Below, one piece after another: positions 40,340 through 50,724 of a DNA stretch of 64,000 bases. The notes below the pieces were generated by a model. The model saw only the letters and a program-made list of their open reading frames with translations, did not search any database and had not been told where the DNA came from. This DNA comes from Undaria pinnatifida (Eukaryota; Sar; Phaeophyceae; Laminariales; Alariaceae). The stretch is from assembly GCA_012845835.1 (NCBI GenBank), contig JABAKD010000022.1:186001-250000 (forward strand). Reading direction: 5' to 3'. The number at the start of each line of letters is the position of its first letter. The stretch's first letter is position 1. Made by a program: the position numbers and the translations under genes.

Positions 40340-42060
40340 GATCATAACAATGTACTACTATTAATAGCTACCGTTTTTTAAGTGAATCCGATCCCGAGCT
40401 TCATTCATCAGAATCTAGATTTCGATCGGATAAATCCGAGCACACGCCGACTGGCCCTTTAGTCTGGCGACGAAACGTGTCGAGTGCGTTTCTTATGATA
40501 TTTTAACTCAATCAAGCATCCGGGGCCACTAAGGTGACTGACCATGTCCGCTGCGTGTTCTCTTCATAGCCATTGAGAGGCGCGCACTGAGCCAGCTTGT
40601 GAAATAAGCAATGCATGATATAGTAGTATATCATCTTGATCCGAGCCTCCCAGATCGACTGTCTGCGTTGTCTGATCGTGGAGAGACGTGCTGACGTTCC
40701 AGGCGCGAAACACGGTGGTATGGCCGTCTTCGTCTTTCACTCCTCGAATGCTATTATCAGATGGTGTATGCAAAGTACTAGACTATTGTTTCGACAAAGT
40801 GTTCGCGTCGGATCCGCACGTTCAGGCAGAGGAGGCAGCCCAACCCAAGAAGAGCTGATGATAAGCATCCTGTAGGATCCTATCCCATGCCAGCGTACCC
40901 TATGGTATCCTGTACAGCAGCGGCAGCTGTACCAGGAGCACGTGGAGCGCGTCTACCGGTAATGCTGCGTGTACGAACATTGGTCTATGTGTCCGATCAC
41001 GTACCAAACAGATACTTAAAAAAACACACGCACACACTACGCTGTACGACGCACGAGTACATCTTTGTCGTACCGCAGCGTTTTTCAATCTTTCTCGGAA
41101 TTTCAAAATCGGATCGAACGGAATCGGAAAAAAATCCGATAAGATTGTTTCGCGCACGGAACATACAACGATTCCAAAAGGTATCATACGCTTTCATACG
41201 CGAGCTCGTATCATCCACGTACCTGGTACACAAGACGGAAGAAGGTGGTGTTTGCTGGTGTGGCAACACGCTCATCGTCGTCATCGTGAAAAACCTCTTC
41301 TGGTTGCCCTTCCGACTGCAGCAGCGATCCACCGCGAGCATATGTTGTACTGGTAGCCTAGGGTGGAAGGACACAGGTGCGCGGTTCGCGGGGATATATC
41401 CCGTGATACTACTATAGACTAGTGCAATGCCGCCGGGTACGACCGGTAGACTGGGTCGGGTAGATCTGCCCCAGGAGAACATCGTCATCATGATGATGTT
41501 CTGACTTCAGGTACATACGATACTACGCTCGTACTGCTGTAGAATGGCGTGCCCGTAGTCTAGGGTTGGTGGTGGAGTTCCCGGCCACAAGAGAGTGGTA
41601 CCAGTGCCACTCACATGCAGAAGAGTGGTATCCCTGGCTGATTGCTTGGACTATTATCTGCCCTCGTTGTGTGCGCTGCTGCTGTGCTTGCTCTATCTGT
41701 ACCGCGAGCTGTACTCGTCTATAATCTCGTACTGCTTCCACCATCTACCCGGTACAAATAGCACCTGGTACAGCAGTTTTTTTCCCCACATGCGTGTGGA
41801 AACGCCAGTACCATCGGTCGTCAGAGTAGCTACTCGTACTCGTATAGTGGCTGCGAGTAGTCAGCACCAGCGTAGCTCTGTCATCAGACTATATACCTGG
41901 CTGCTTGATTACCCTCCACGGGGTCGGCTGTGCCGCTGCTCTACTTGTACGAGCTGTACTCGTCTATTTGTCCGCGTCTAGGATACTGCATGTGCACCGT
42001 CTAGTCTATGGTTACATGTGGATTAGGCCGGTACAACCAGGATGTTCACACGTATGAGGT
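40340..42060. other. No gene supported
   Basis: Open frames on both strands at 40887-41491 overlap each other and lack motifs or splice sites. Words of the TACCWGGTA type (41220) and tactcgtact-type repeats are frequent. Confidence 0.35.
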
Positions 42061-42084
42061 GTGTCCAGCAGTACAAGATACCTG

Positions 42085-42190
42085 AAAATCAACAGCCAAA
42101 CTAAGAACCCTAAACCCTCATGGCTGGATTTCTTACTTACCTGTAAATCTCGAGGGTGGCTTTCTTTTTCCCCTGCAGCCTGTTTCTTGT
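42085..42190 (-). repeat. Repeat R3 copy with intron-like ends
   Basis: On the minus strand: aaaagaaagccaccctcgagatttacag|gtaagtaagaaatccagcc, then 40 bases to ggctgttgattttcag|gtatc. A 60-base stretch therefore has both a perfect 5' and a good 3' splice consensus. Sequence matches the tandem units at 53.9-54.9 kb. Confidence 0.6.
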
Positions 42191-42239
42191 TATCAACAGA
42201 TGTTCTACATTACTGCTTTGTATATACGTACACTCAGTC

Positions 42240-42465
42240 TGCAGTATTTTATAACTAATTTTCAAGGACGTCAGCCGTGAGTTCGACGAATTTCAGGTCA
42301 ATATTCATCTTTGCAAGCTGCGTTGTTGGTACTCGTAATATACTACCAGGTACTGGAGTATATGGGTGATTTTTTACTGGGAGATGTCCTATTTTTTGTC
42401 CACTATAATGGTAAGTAAGTGTTGGTATTTTTACTTTAATTTAGGTGGGGAATTATGAGCTAGGT
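42240..42465 (-). repeat. Repeat R1 copy F
   Basis: The reverse complement encodes MNIDLKFVELTADVLEN and stop, and its upstream 120 bases match copy D. Confidence 0.85.
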
Positions 42466-42784
42466 CAGTATTTGTCCCCCTCTGCTCTATAGGTGCCTCT
42501 TTCGGCAGCATCCCACCCCTCGTACGCACAGAGAGCAGGTACCACCGCGATGAGCGGGTGGGCCCTGTGGCCTCAGCTGGGTCTTGTGGCATGTGCGTTC
42601 CACACCCGTGGTGCTGCATTATGTCATGCCGCCTACAGCAGCAGTAGTATATCAAAGTGCAGTATTAGACTAGTCCAACAGTTGTGTCCCCTAATTGGCA
42701 TGCACTAATCACTGGACCAATCACGACCGTACCGGACAACTGCTGGAATACGAAAAATAGTATTATTAATAGTACCAACCAACA

Positions 42785-42850
42785 AGCGCACGCTGAGATT
42801 CGAAGGAAAATAAGAAATCCGGGAGCCGTTATACTGAAGCTACTGAGGAC
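42785..42850 (+). repeat. Repeat R3 fragment
   Basis: ggaaaataagaaatccgggagccgttatactgaag matches the R3 unit (aaataagaagtcgggagcagt). Confidence 0.6.
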
Positions 42851-43129
42851 TCAGCCTGGAATATGAAAAGTACTTGTGTGCTGTCCTGCACGCAGTTGTA
42901 ATAGTTGGCCGTGTCCCCTCGCTGACATGCTTGTAGCTCGCCACTCACAGCAGCATGGGTGCCGGGCAGAATTTACGGGTGCCAGCAAGTGCCAGGGCTC
43001 TTTTATATCAGATGACCGCTTGCACCTGTCCTGTTTCAGACCAAAGAGGTGCCTTGTTTTATCAGGTCCACGGCAGGGCAAAAAGCAGAAATACTCACCC
43101 GGGCTGGATTTTTCATTGGGAAATGTGTT

Positions 43130-43220
43130 TTTAAGATCACCTTAGAATAGCGGCTCCCGGGTTTCTTATTTCGCTGTAAATGTCGGCCTGCCTTTCTTAT
43201 TTCCCTATCTCTTATTACAG
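43130..43220 (-). repeat. Repeat R3 copy
   Basis: The reverse complement contains gaaataagaaacccgggagccgctat. On the plus strand the same block ends in tttcttatttccctatctcttattacag, a textbook 3' splice signal. Confidence 0.65.
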
Positions 43221-43226
43221 TAGATC

Positions 43227-43532
43227 TCATGTACTGTCTTTTATGTGTTGTATGATACTTCTTGCAATCACTTCGTCAAGTCGCCCGGAGCCAATCTTGA
43301 TCCCATTCCGAGTCACCTTCTCCAAGTGATTGCGCTTTAGTATGGGATTCGGGGAATCTCGTGTGGCCTCCGTGTGCTTCCAGTACTGTGAGACGACACT
43401 GCCGTTAATCCTAACCCTCACCCTAACCCCAACTCCCGACGCATGCTCAACCCGAAACAGCTCTGTCCGGAGAAATGGATACCTGGTATAGCCTCCCCTC
43501 TCACGTCGACGATCCCTCTTGCTTCGGATCAA
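43227..43532 (-). CDS. Hypothetical open frame / exon
   Basis: A 101-codon frame without ATG. Its C-terminal part (NPILKRNHLEKVTRNGIKIG, SGRLDEVIARSIIQHIKDST) is protein-like; the middle is encoded by degenerate telomere-like repeats (GVRVRVRI). Would need an upstream acceptor. No family. Confidence 0.3.
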   Translation of the reverse strand: MIRSKRDRRRERGGYTRYPFLRTELFRVEHASGVGVRVRVRINGSVVSQYWKHTEATRDSPNPILKRNHLEKVTRNGIKIGSGRLDEVIARSIIQHIKDST

Positions 43533-43659
43533 ACTAATCCCTCGCCAATCAGGTACATCAGATCATCATCATCATCACCGTCATCATCATTGCCATCAGA
43601 CTAGATTGTGCTGGGCGTGCACACCAACCACAAGATCAGCCACGATCGGAACGGTGCAG

Positions 43660-43945
43660 GTGGAGACCGGAGACCCGACTTGCCTCTTTTCCTCCGAATC
43701 TTGGGGGGGCAAACGTTGAATTCAAGGAACGCTGGCGTTGCCGTGCACCAAGGGAAGCTATCGTTCGTTTGGGGGGGGCTAGCGTCGCCTCGGCATGCCA
43801 AATCGAGGGAAGCTATCGCCTGATCGCGATGCCAATGGAAAAGAAAATGGCATTGACACTGACAACGGGAATGGGCTGTGGAATGTCACGCAACACCCGG
43901 TGCTTCGACCTGAATCGCTGCAGCAACGTCCTGTCGCGGCGCACA
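43660..43945 (+). CDS. Candidate internal exon, unidentified
   Basis: 286 bases from acceptor aacggtgcag to donor ACA|gtgagt. One frame reads PPNLGGANVEFKERWRCRAP then REAIVRLGGASVASACQIEG and ends CFDLNRCSNVLSRRT. A competing frame from ATG 43795 (MPNRGKLSPDRDANGKENG) runs 105 codons to 44112. One of the two is probably a chance frame. Confidence 0.35.
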
Positions 43946-44097
43946 GTGAGTGCACAGTAGATGTAAAAAGTATACGTAGACTCTACCTGTACAACTTTCC
44001 AATTGCAACTTTCGACTCCTTGAGGATAATGGTCGATCGTTGCCTTCCAATCCCGGGGGCGTCGCAGATTGAAGCTGGAGCACACAGGCGTGCCTAC

Positions 44098-44600
44098 AGC
44101 ATTAGAAAATAGTTTTTTTTTTTTTTTTTTTTTCCCCCAAAACCGTCAGATTTATCCCCTTGAAAGGATTTATAGCTCACACGCACAAATTGCCCGCCCG
44201 TCCGCCCCCCCCCCCCCCCTTCCCCCCCCCCTCCAACCCCGCTCGCTTTTGATCAAAACCAGGCCCCCACGTCCTTCAAAACTCCGCCCCCCCCTCACCG
44301 GTTATACCACTTGCAGGAAACACTTGATAAACTGATGCATTTCCTTCCACGGCTGTCAGATTTTGTCCCTCTCAAAAACGGGTTTTACAGTTTCCGCGCA
44401 CAGACTGACTAACATCACCCTGTTGACCCTGATAGCTACACTGCTGTAGTTCCAAGGGGAGTCGCCGACCTATATCCTTAATGAGGACACACAACTCGTA
44501 ATGCGCGCGATCGGAGTATCACACACAGCTTGCAAAGATGAATTTCGACGAAATCTTCGATCTCACAGCTGGAGTGTATTTTCATTTTTTATAATGAAAT
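44098..44600 (+). repeat. Repeat R1 copy G (reference copy)
   Basis: In peptide orientation: T/C-rich tract, block with gatcaaaaccaggccccca, cacttgataaactgatgcat, gctgtcagattttgtccct, gagtcgccgacctatatcct, cgcgatcggagtatcacaca, then cagcttgcaaag and ATG (44538) opening MNFDEIFDLTAGVYFHFL and stop TAA. Consensus across copies: M-[SN]-[IF]-D-x-x-F-[DVE]-L-T-A-[DG]-V. Nine copies or fragments occur in the window in both orientations. Non-autonomous element or a multiplied gene end; I cannot name it. Confidence 0.85.
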
Positions 44601-45195
44601 AGCACTATGACGGAGGGCACCCGAAAATAAAAATTCCGACACCTCACGTCAATTTTTTCAACTTCGAGCCTCCCGACAGGGGGGGGGGGTTCTGATACCG
44701 TCCCCTCCCTAAAACGCCATACTAAATCCTATGTAAACCGAACGCATATCCTAAATCATATATACACATATAAACCGAACACAGGGGACGGTAGATAGCT
44801 GTCCCCCCACTCCTTGCTAGATACAATGCCTTCCATAGTGCTAAAACGCCATACGTATTAAATCCTATGAAAAATCGAACACAGGGGACGGTAGAGAACT
44901 GACAGTTGTCCCCCCCCATCGTGCTAGTTACAAGGCCTTCCATATAGCGACTCATAAGCCACGGCTGCGTAGTGTAGTGACAACGACTCCCGCCGTAGTG
45001 AGTGGCACAAAGTAGCTATGAGCTCGCTCCTATAATTGGCGAAGCAGGTGTAGCAGGTGTAGCAGGTGTAGCAGGAGGGAGGTCCCGAAGAGCCGTGGGA
45101 TCGGCAGGTTTTAACGCGCGGTGCGCAGACAGTAACTGTGTCCTGTGGCTGTGTGTCATTTTTTTTTCTTCGGACACATCTCTTCGTGCTCGCAC

Positions 45196-45325
45196 CTTTA
45201 TCCGAAACGTTAGGGGAGGTGGGCACAATTCGGCCGTTGGGGTCACGTTGCCGGAGGTTTGGGCGCGATTCGTGCAATGTGTCGCGCGTGTCAAGCCTCT
45301 TTTTCCCTTTTTTGGCCTTGGGCAT
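45196..45325 (-). CDS. Candidate first coding exon, Lys-rich start MPKAKKGKKR
   Basis: ATG opens MPKAKKGKKRLDTRDTLHES, RPNLRQRDPNGRIVPTSPNV, SDK and a donor AAAG|gtgcga. If not spliced, the frame continues to 44924 through YTCYTCYTC repeats. A basic start followed by a donor resembles the 62763 exon. Family unknown. Confidence 0.35.
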
Positions 45326-45402
45326 GGATAACGCAAATCCCCGGGTTTCCGCAACATCCAGCATCGTGCGCGCGTACAAAGGGTATACCTTTTTTTATGG
45401 TA

Positions 45403-45662
45403 TTATACCCTTTGCGCGCGTACCAGACCCAGAGGTAACATTAACATTCGTTCTGTTTTTTTCGCCCTCTCATGAACACAGCCATGAGCACAGCCAACAC
45501 GCAGAGAGCACATCAACGTTAAAAAAACTGCCGCCCAGCAGCACCACCAGCAGGTAACACCGTGCGTGTGTGGCACATCCATCTGCGCCGTACTGCTGTG
45601 GCTAGTTGATTTTTTCGGGGCCTGCTCCGTATAGTAATGGATTACCTGTCTTTCGCTGCTGC

Positions 45663-45722
<60 letters not shown>

Positions 45723-46047
45723 GGGCGTCATCGCCATTCTGGACGAAAATGTTACCATCGTTACCATCGTTACCATCGTTAGCACCATTTGGATTTAAGA
45801 CTTTCGCATCAATGGTTCTTATCATGTGTTTTTCCGACCATGGATTTTTGTTTCTCCCCCCCAGCGAGCACACACCCAGCCATGTGTAGACAACAACAGT
45901 GAACATGCAGATAACACAGACACCGTACAACCGTGCCCAGCAGCACAAGCAACTGCAGACAACATCATCATGCGCGTGTGGTATTCCCCTCCATACGTGG
46001 TGTACTGTGCTGCATATAGCAGTACAGCAGTATACGTACAACAGCAA
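45403..46047 (-). CDS. Open frame with 19-residue Asn run
   Basis: 214 codons from a non-ATG codon. Order: Cys-rich hydrophobic segment (CSCLCCWARLYGVCVICMF), NPWSEKHMIRTIDAKVLNP, NDG repeats (9-bp unit), 19 consecutive Asn (TTG microsatellite on the plus strand), SSSERQ before a possible donor (gtaatc), and a second Cys-rich hydrophobic segment (CWWCCWAAVFLTLMC) that resembles the first. The repeat structure makes a chance frame plausible. Confidence 0.3.
45662..45721. repeat. (TTG)20 microsatellite
   Basis: Twenty perfect trinucleotides; next to it a 9-bp tandem (ttaccatcg x4, 45750-45790). Confidence 0.95.
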
Positions 46048-46168
46048 ACCGATGGTTTGGTTGTTACTCGAACTTCGCTACGAGGCAAAAGAAGTAAATT
46101 CGTCTCCTCGAGGGGACGATTTTGAATCGGACGACGATAAAAAAACAACCCAGGGTGATTTTCCTTAC

Positions 46169-46504
46169 TCAAAAAAAGCAAACAGCAGTGGACATAGGCG
46201 CTGATGCTCCATGAGAGAGGGCTTCTCCATCTCTGCGACAATAGAAGCCCCTACAGGTCCTCATTCCGTGCACTTTCTGCGACGAGCTGGTGGTGAAGGG
46301 GGATGATTGCCCATCCTGGCGTGGGTCTGATTCACTCGTCGTGAAGTTCAATATCTGAATCAACAAGACAAGAGTACCTATTCTGAAATGGCTGACTCCC
46401 ATACGAAACAAAGAAAAAAGCATCAAAACCAACCACGATAGAAAAACCGCGCACGGAACAACTGCTGTTTTTTTTTGTCGGTTGAAAATCCACCTTTCGT
46501 CCAT
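46169..46504 (-). CDS. Hypothetical small membrane protein
   Basis: ATG at 46504 opens MDERWIFNRQKKTAVVPCAV, a hydrophobic helix (FLSWLVLMLFSLF) and a Ser/Arg-rich tail. It overlaps the candidate plus-strand exon at 46257-46358, and at most one is real; I favour the plus strand. Confidence 0.2.
   Translation of the reverse strand: MDERWIFNRQKKTAVVPCAVFLSWLVLMLFSLFRMGVSHFRIGTLVLLIQILNFTTSESDPRQDGQSSPFTTSSSQKVHGMRTCRGFYCRRDGEALSHGASAPMSTAVCFF
46257..46358 (+). CDS. Candidate terminal exon with CxxC zinc-ribbon-like motif
   Basis: Acceptor cccctacag precedes VLIPCTFCDELVVKGDDCPS, WRGSDSLVVKFNI and stop TGA. The PC-x-x-C ... DDCPSW pattern resembles part of a zinc-binding ribbon or finger. 33 residues plus stop, phase 0. 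No upstream exon found. Confidence 0.4.
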   Translation, partial: VLIPCTFCDELVVKGDDCPSWRGSDSLVVKFNI

Positions 46505-46540
46505 TTATTTTTCACCACGCAAATTTTGAATTTTTACTGC

Positions 46541-46765
46541 TGTAGCATTACGCCGACGCTTTAACTCGTGGTTTATGGTTTGGGATCAATGAGGCCTCTC
46601 TGCTGCGATCAGCCGGAGACTCTCACCCGGGGCTACCACCCCCGCATTGATTCGATGGTAATCAATGCGGCACCTCGTCGAAGAGAGTAGTTACTGCGGT
46701 AACATTCCGCCGACTTTTAACTTTATATAGCTTGGGACCAATGAGACCTCTCTGCTGCGGCATGA
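46541..46765. repeat. 73-bp duplication flanking a hairpin
   Basis: 46541-46610 and 46693-46765 share actgc-gtaacatt-cgccgac, tttaact, ttggga-caatgag-cctctctgctgcg. Between them lies the hairpin 46642-46670. Confidence 0.75.
46642..46670. repeat. Perfect 11-bp hairpin
   Basis: CCGCATTGATT, loop CGATGGT, AATCAATGCGG. Confidence 0.9.
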
Positions 46766-47040
46766 GATCACACCCATGCTTGTTGCCCCTTTGCCCTTCT
46801 CTCAGGGCGCAGTTTATTTGTCTCTTGTTGGCATCCTTCCTGCGGGTTTCGTGTCGTCCTTATGATACCCAAACTTCTATAGTACCTTGACCCCTAGTAG
46901 ATTCGACTTCGGTAGTCCCGTGCACACGCTGTGTGTGAACGTACAAACTTTGCGGACAGCTGCAGGACGTCCGCCTCTATGAACGCCGTTTGGTGAGAAC
47001 GCTTCTCCCCCGCCACGCCGGCGGACGCTGTTAACCCTAT

Positions 47041-50000
47041 GTGTCTGTGCGTGCGATGGTTGCGGACTGTCACCCCACGTACTCCGTAAAAATCTTCATG
47101 GCCGTGCGGTCCATCTTATGGCTCGCCGCCCCTCCCAACCGGGAGAGCGCACGGTGTACCACTTCATGTCCTCCGAGGCCGCCGCTCGCAAATGGATCTG
47201 GAGGTTGGTGGTCATCTGCGCCTGCGTTAACGCCACATGTATCATATTCCCGCATTCTATAACACTCGGGAACAATAATCCTGACCTATATGACCTCATT
47301 GTCAGTGACCCGTGCATAGATTCCGCCTCCTGTCGGTACTCTACCACGGCTGCGACCGTGCCGGCAGTCTGGGCTCTCCATTACTACGACTGCTTGAGAG
47401 GAGCTTCGCAACATCTTCCGAAGAGGAAATTGAAAATGAACCCCTCGCTCCCCGTCATCTGCAACAGTTTCGACGCAACCGCTACCGACACCTTGACACC
47501 GCACTTCCCTGTGTATAGAGTGTCACGCAGAAGACGACCACGTCCCGAGTCAATGCGATGCGTTCTGCTGCTGTGGGCAGCCTTTGTGTGCGACGGTGCG
47601 TGTCCCACACTAGATGACGCAGCTGGACTGCCACCGACGGAGGCCCCTGCTTCACCCTCACCCCACCCGACTCGCCGCTATTTGTTCTGCCGTCGGTACC
47701 CATTACAGGAACAGCCCGAAACCCTGGTCTACCTTTAGCTGGAACAGTCCGACTCCCAACCCGTGGGTGGGTGTGAACGCGTCCTCCACGGCATGGTTGT
47801 CTACGCCTACCACCAGCTGCGCGCGTCAGAGTTGTCCCGGTTGTGCTTAGCGGCACTCTGTCGAGCAGCGCGAACAACTCTTCATAGTTTATGTGTCGGG
47901 GTAATCACTTGTGAGGGAAGCCCTCCCATCCGCCGAGAAACTCACCCCCGCGACATCAATACCACACCGCTCCAATCGTCTAAGGACGGATGACAGTGTG
48001 AAGTTTCTGGGGCTTGCCTACCGGGACCCGGAACGAGGTGATGTTCGAATCGCACCAAAATGCGATGCATAAAGAGTCGTCCGTACGAAAAGTCCTTATC
48101 GTGCGAGTATTCGTGGTGGACACGTACTGATGGGATTACCACTTCTTTACGGTTCTCCACCACGGCGGGGAGGGAGCGAACCGTCCCCGGGAGGGCGCCT
48201 CCCCACACCCCGCTTCTCGAGCTGCGGACAAGAACATAGTTTTCGCTACCACCAGGTACATCTTGCTTGCCCACAGGCAGTCATATGTTGGATGCTTGGA
48301 TTTCGTTCTTGCGCCACTCCCATAGGCACTTCCCGGAGGGGAACCTTGTATATCCTATCTATATGGTACTTGGTATCCCGTATCAAAGACGTACCTGTGG
48401 TACCTGTGAAGTACCATGAGGTACCACGAGGGTACCACCAGTACCTTTTTTGCATTGCCTTGCGGCCGATTTGCGGCTCAATCCTTGCTCGCACAGGCGA
48501 ATCTTGGCTCTGCGGCAGCAGTAACGCTTCCCGCAGCTACAGCAGTCGAACACTGCAAGCCGTTCGTTGCTTGCTTTGTGTGAGTTAACGTTGCCGTTGG
48601 GGCGACTTGCGCGCCCTTTTGACGAGGCACCTATGCATGTGGGTAGACCCCCTCCCTGTTAGCTGCGGTGGTGCTGATGTACAACACAGGTATACTACAT
48701 CGGTAGCACTTGACTATCTCATCACCAACTCCATTGAAAAGGCGCCTGATGCCATTAACACCTCGTCTGCTACCTGCGTTTGTTTGTACATATTCTGTAC
48801 GCCACTGTGTCGCCACAAGCTATTAATAGTCGCCACTGCCGAAAACATATGTCATGTCGTATTATACCTGGTATATGTAAACGAGGGATGTGATATGTAA
48901 TGTTACGTTATTTGCCTCGATGTGAGGAGGGTACGCCTCTTCGGAACGATAACGATTGCCCCACTAATCACATATAAGAAAAAAAGTGTGTGAAAAAAAA
49001 AAATTGGCCCCCCGGGGGGAGAGGGGGGGATAGTTGGGTATATTTTGTCCCAGTCCGCGGGCGCCCTCGCTATGACACCAGTGAGCCAGGTCCCTGGTGC
49101 GATGCATACAAAAGCCTCGTGAAAGATACAGAAAAAAAGTAATAAGCCACCGCGCAAGTAACCGGGCAAGTAACACGGCCCATCTCAAGCGAGTCCATAG
49201 CTTATTGATCGTTTGTTGTACTAATAGATGTGACGTGTCTGTCAACTGCCAATTTGTCAACATTACGTCCATCAGCTGTTCTTGTTCGTATCGGATCTCG
49301 TCATTTCAAAATCGAAAATGTTCGGTTCGGCCAGGGCCCCGTGAAATGCATCTTGTTTATGGTTCGGTGCGGTTTGGTTCCGATGTAGTCGGGCAGGACC
49401 GATGTGAACCGTACGGGAAATCATGAAGTTATTTCGAATTATCAAGGGACTTGCGGTGTACAACCGAACTAGAATCGAACGGCGATGACATATTTCTGCC
49501 TGAAGAATTGTGGGTTGTGGTATTTGAAAACCGTAGGATGCGGTGCGGCTTGCGATCGTACAGTACCGTGCGGCTGGGTGAAAACCGGTCGAAAACCGCA
49601 CCGTGCCCTACCGCACCGTGGCAATTTGCTTGAATTAAAGCTCCGACAGACCTTTCCACATATTCTTTTTGTGTTTTCGAGAGTCGAACGGTGCGGTTCA
49701 GTGCGTGATTTACTTAGGGTTGGGTAATTTCGCTCGTACCGTGGGGTGCGGTGCGAGGGATACGTTGGATATGTACGGTAAAACGGCACCGAACGGCACC
49801 AAACCGTAGGAAAAAAAACGGTCTTCTCCAGTATTTTTTTCTGGCGGAAGTCGACGGAAGCTTCCGTTTCTGTGGAGGCTTCCACCAAATTCCAGAACTA
49901 ATTACTTTTTGGGGTAGAAGCAGATGAAAGCTTTCCATGGAATCTTCCTTCGACCTCCACGAAAAAGCAGGTGTAAGGCCCAGTCCAAACAAGGAAAAAT

Positions 50001-50570
50001 TAACGCAAAAAATGAAAAAAAAAAGAAGACGAACAGCAGGACTAAAGAACAACACAGCCTCATTCCTCATCGATCAAATAGCATAAACTATTAGTAGCAG
50101 TAGAGATGACGATACTTCCGTTCTGGTGTTTCTAATAGCGCAATCTTTCACGTTTATCGAAATGGGGGTGAAATTATCGAAATATGGGATGAACAGCTTA
50201 GGATGCCCGGTTCGCAAGCGCACGGTGGGTGGGGTAGTACGTGAGGCTGCCACGGGGCTTATCCGCCGTCGAAGCCAGCATACTTCGTATACTGGTAAGG
50301 TATGACCAAGGGGTGGTTGTGCAAGAAACCAGAGGGCCAGGACGTGGCTGTGGCGATATATTTTTCGATGAGGGTGCCACTCAGTAATCCAACGGCCGCC
50401 AACGAGAAACCACGGTCGTTGACATAAATGCGGCTGCACTGTCATGGTCTTACCTCCTAGGGCTAGTTAAACTCTTCTGGCGCGGAGCAAACACTATGAG
50501 GTCAGTGTTTCGATGCACAGAGTCATCACACGTTATTTTTTTGCCCACATACTACGTGAACTTCAGCACA
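47041..50570. other. No gene supported
   Basis: Long open frames occur on both strands at 47.0-48.3 kb (for example 47118-47738, 206 codons from ATG, plus strand), but they overlap each other and none shows a domain or splice context. 48350-48445 is packed with GTACC words; 49320-49800 is rich in ggtgcggt/accgcacc words. A minus-strand mini terminal exon (acceptor ccttaccag, then YTKYAGFDGG and stop, 50245-50295) is possible but very short. Confidence 0.3.
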
Positions 50571-50611
50571 TTTTTTGAGAGAAGCTTATCTTCTTCCAAT
50601 TTACATGCCAG

Positions 50612-50724
50612 GTTACATACCATCGGATGACAGGGTGGTGTCTTGGCAGTTTATCGCGTTACCCACACCTACGCTCCTGAGCTACAGCAGCAGGACCTCG
50701 GGGTCGGCATCGCTGTACATTCAG
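50612..50724 (+). CDS. Candidate internal exon, unidentified
   Basis: 113 bases between acceptor tcttccaatttacatgccag and donor CAG|gttggt. It reads YIPSDDRVVSWQFIALPTPT then LLSYSSRTSGSASLYIQ, beta-rich and free of low complexity. Splice signals at both ends. Partner exons not identified. Confidence 0.45.

Noticed and set aside
40887-41491. Overlapping 176- and 164-codon ORFs on opposite strands
   Set aside because: No domain, both frames full of low-information sequence; at most one could be real and neither is supported.
47118-47738. 206-codon plus-strand ORF, the longest ATG frame outside known elements
   Set aside because: Overlapping open frames on the other strand, no motif, no splice context; kept only as unassigned.
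47990-48080. Possible reverse-transcriptase remnant (VKFLGLAYRDPERGDVRI)
   Set aside because: Short, isolated, and no other RT motif in the expected positions.
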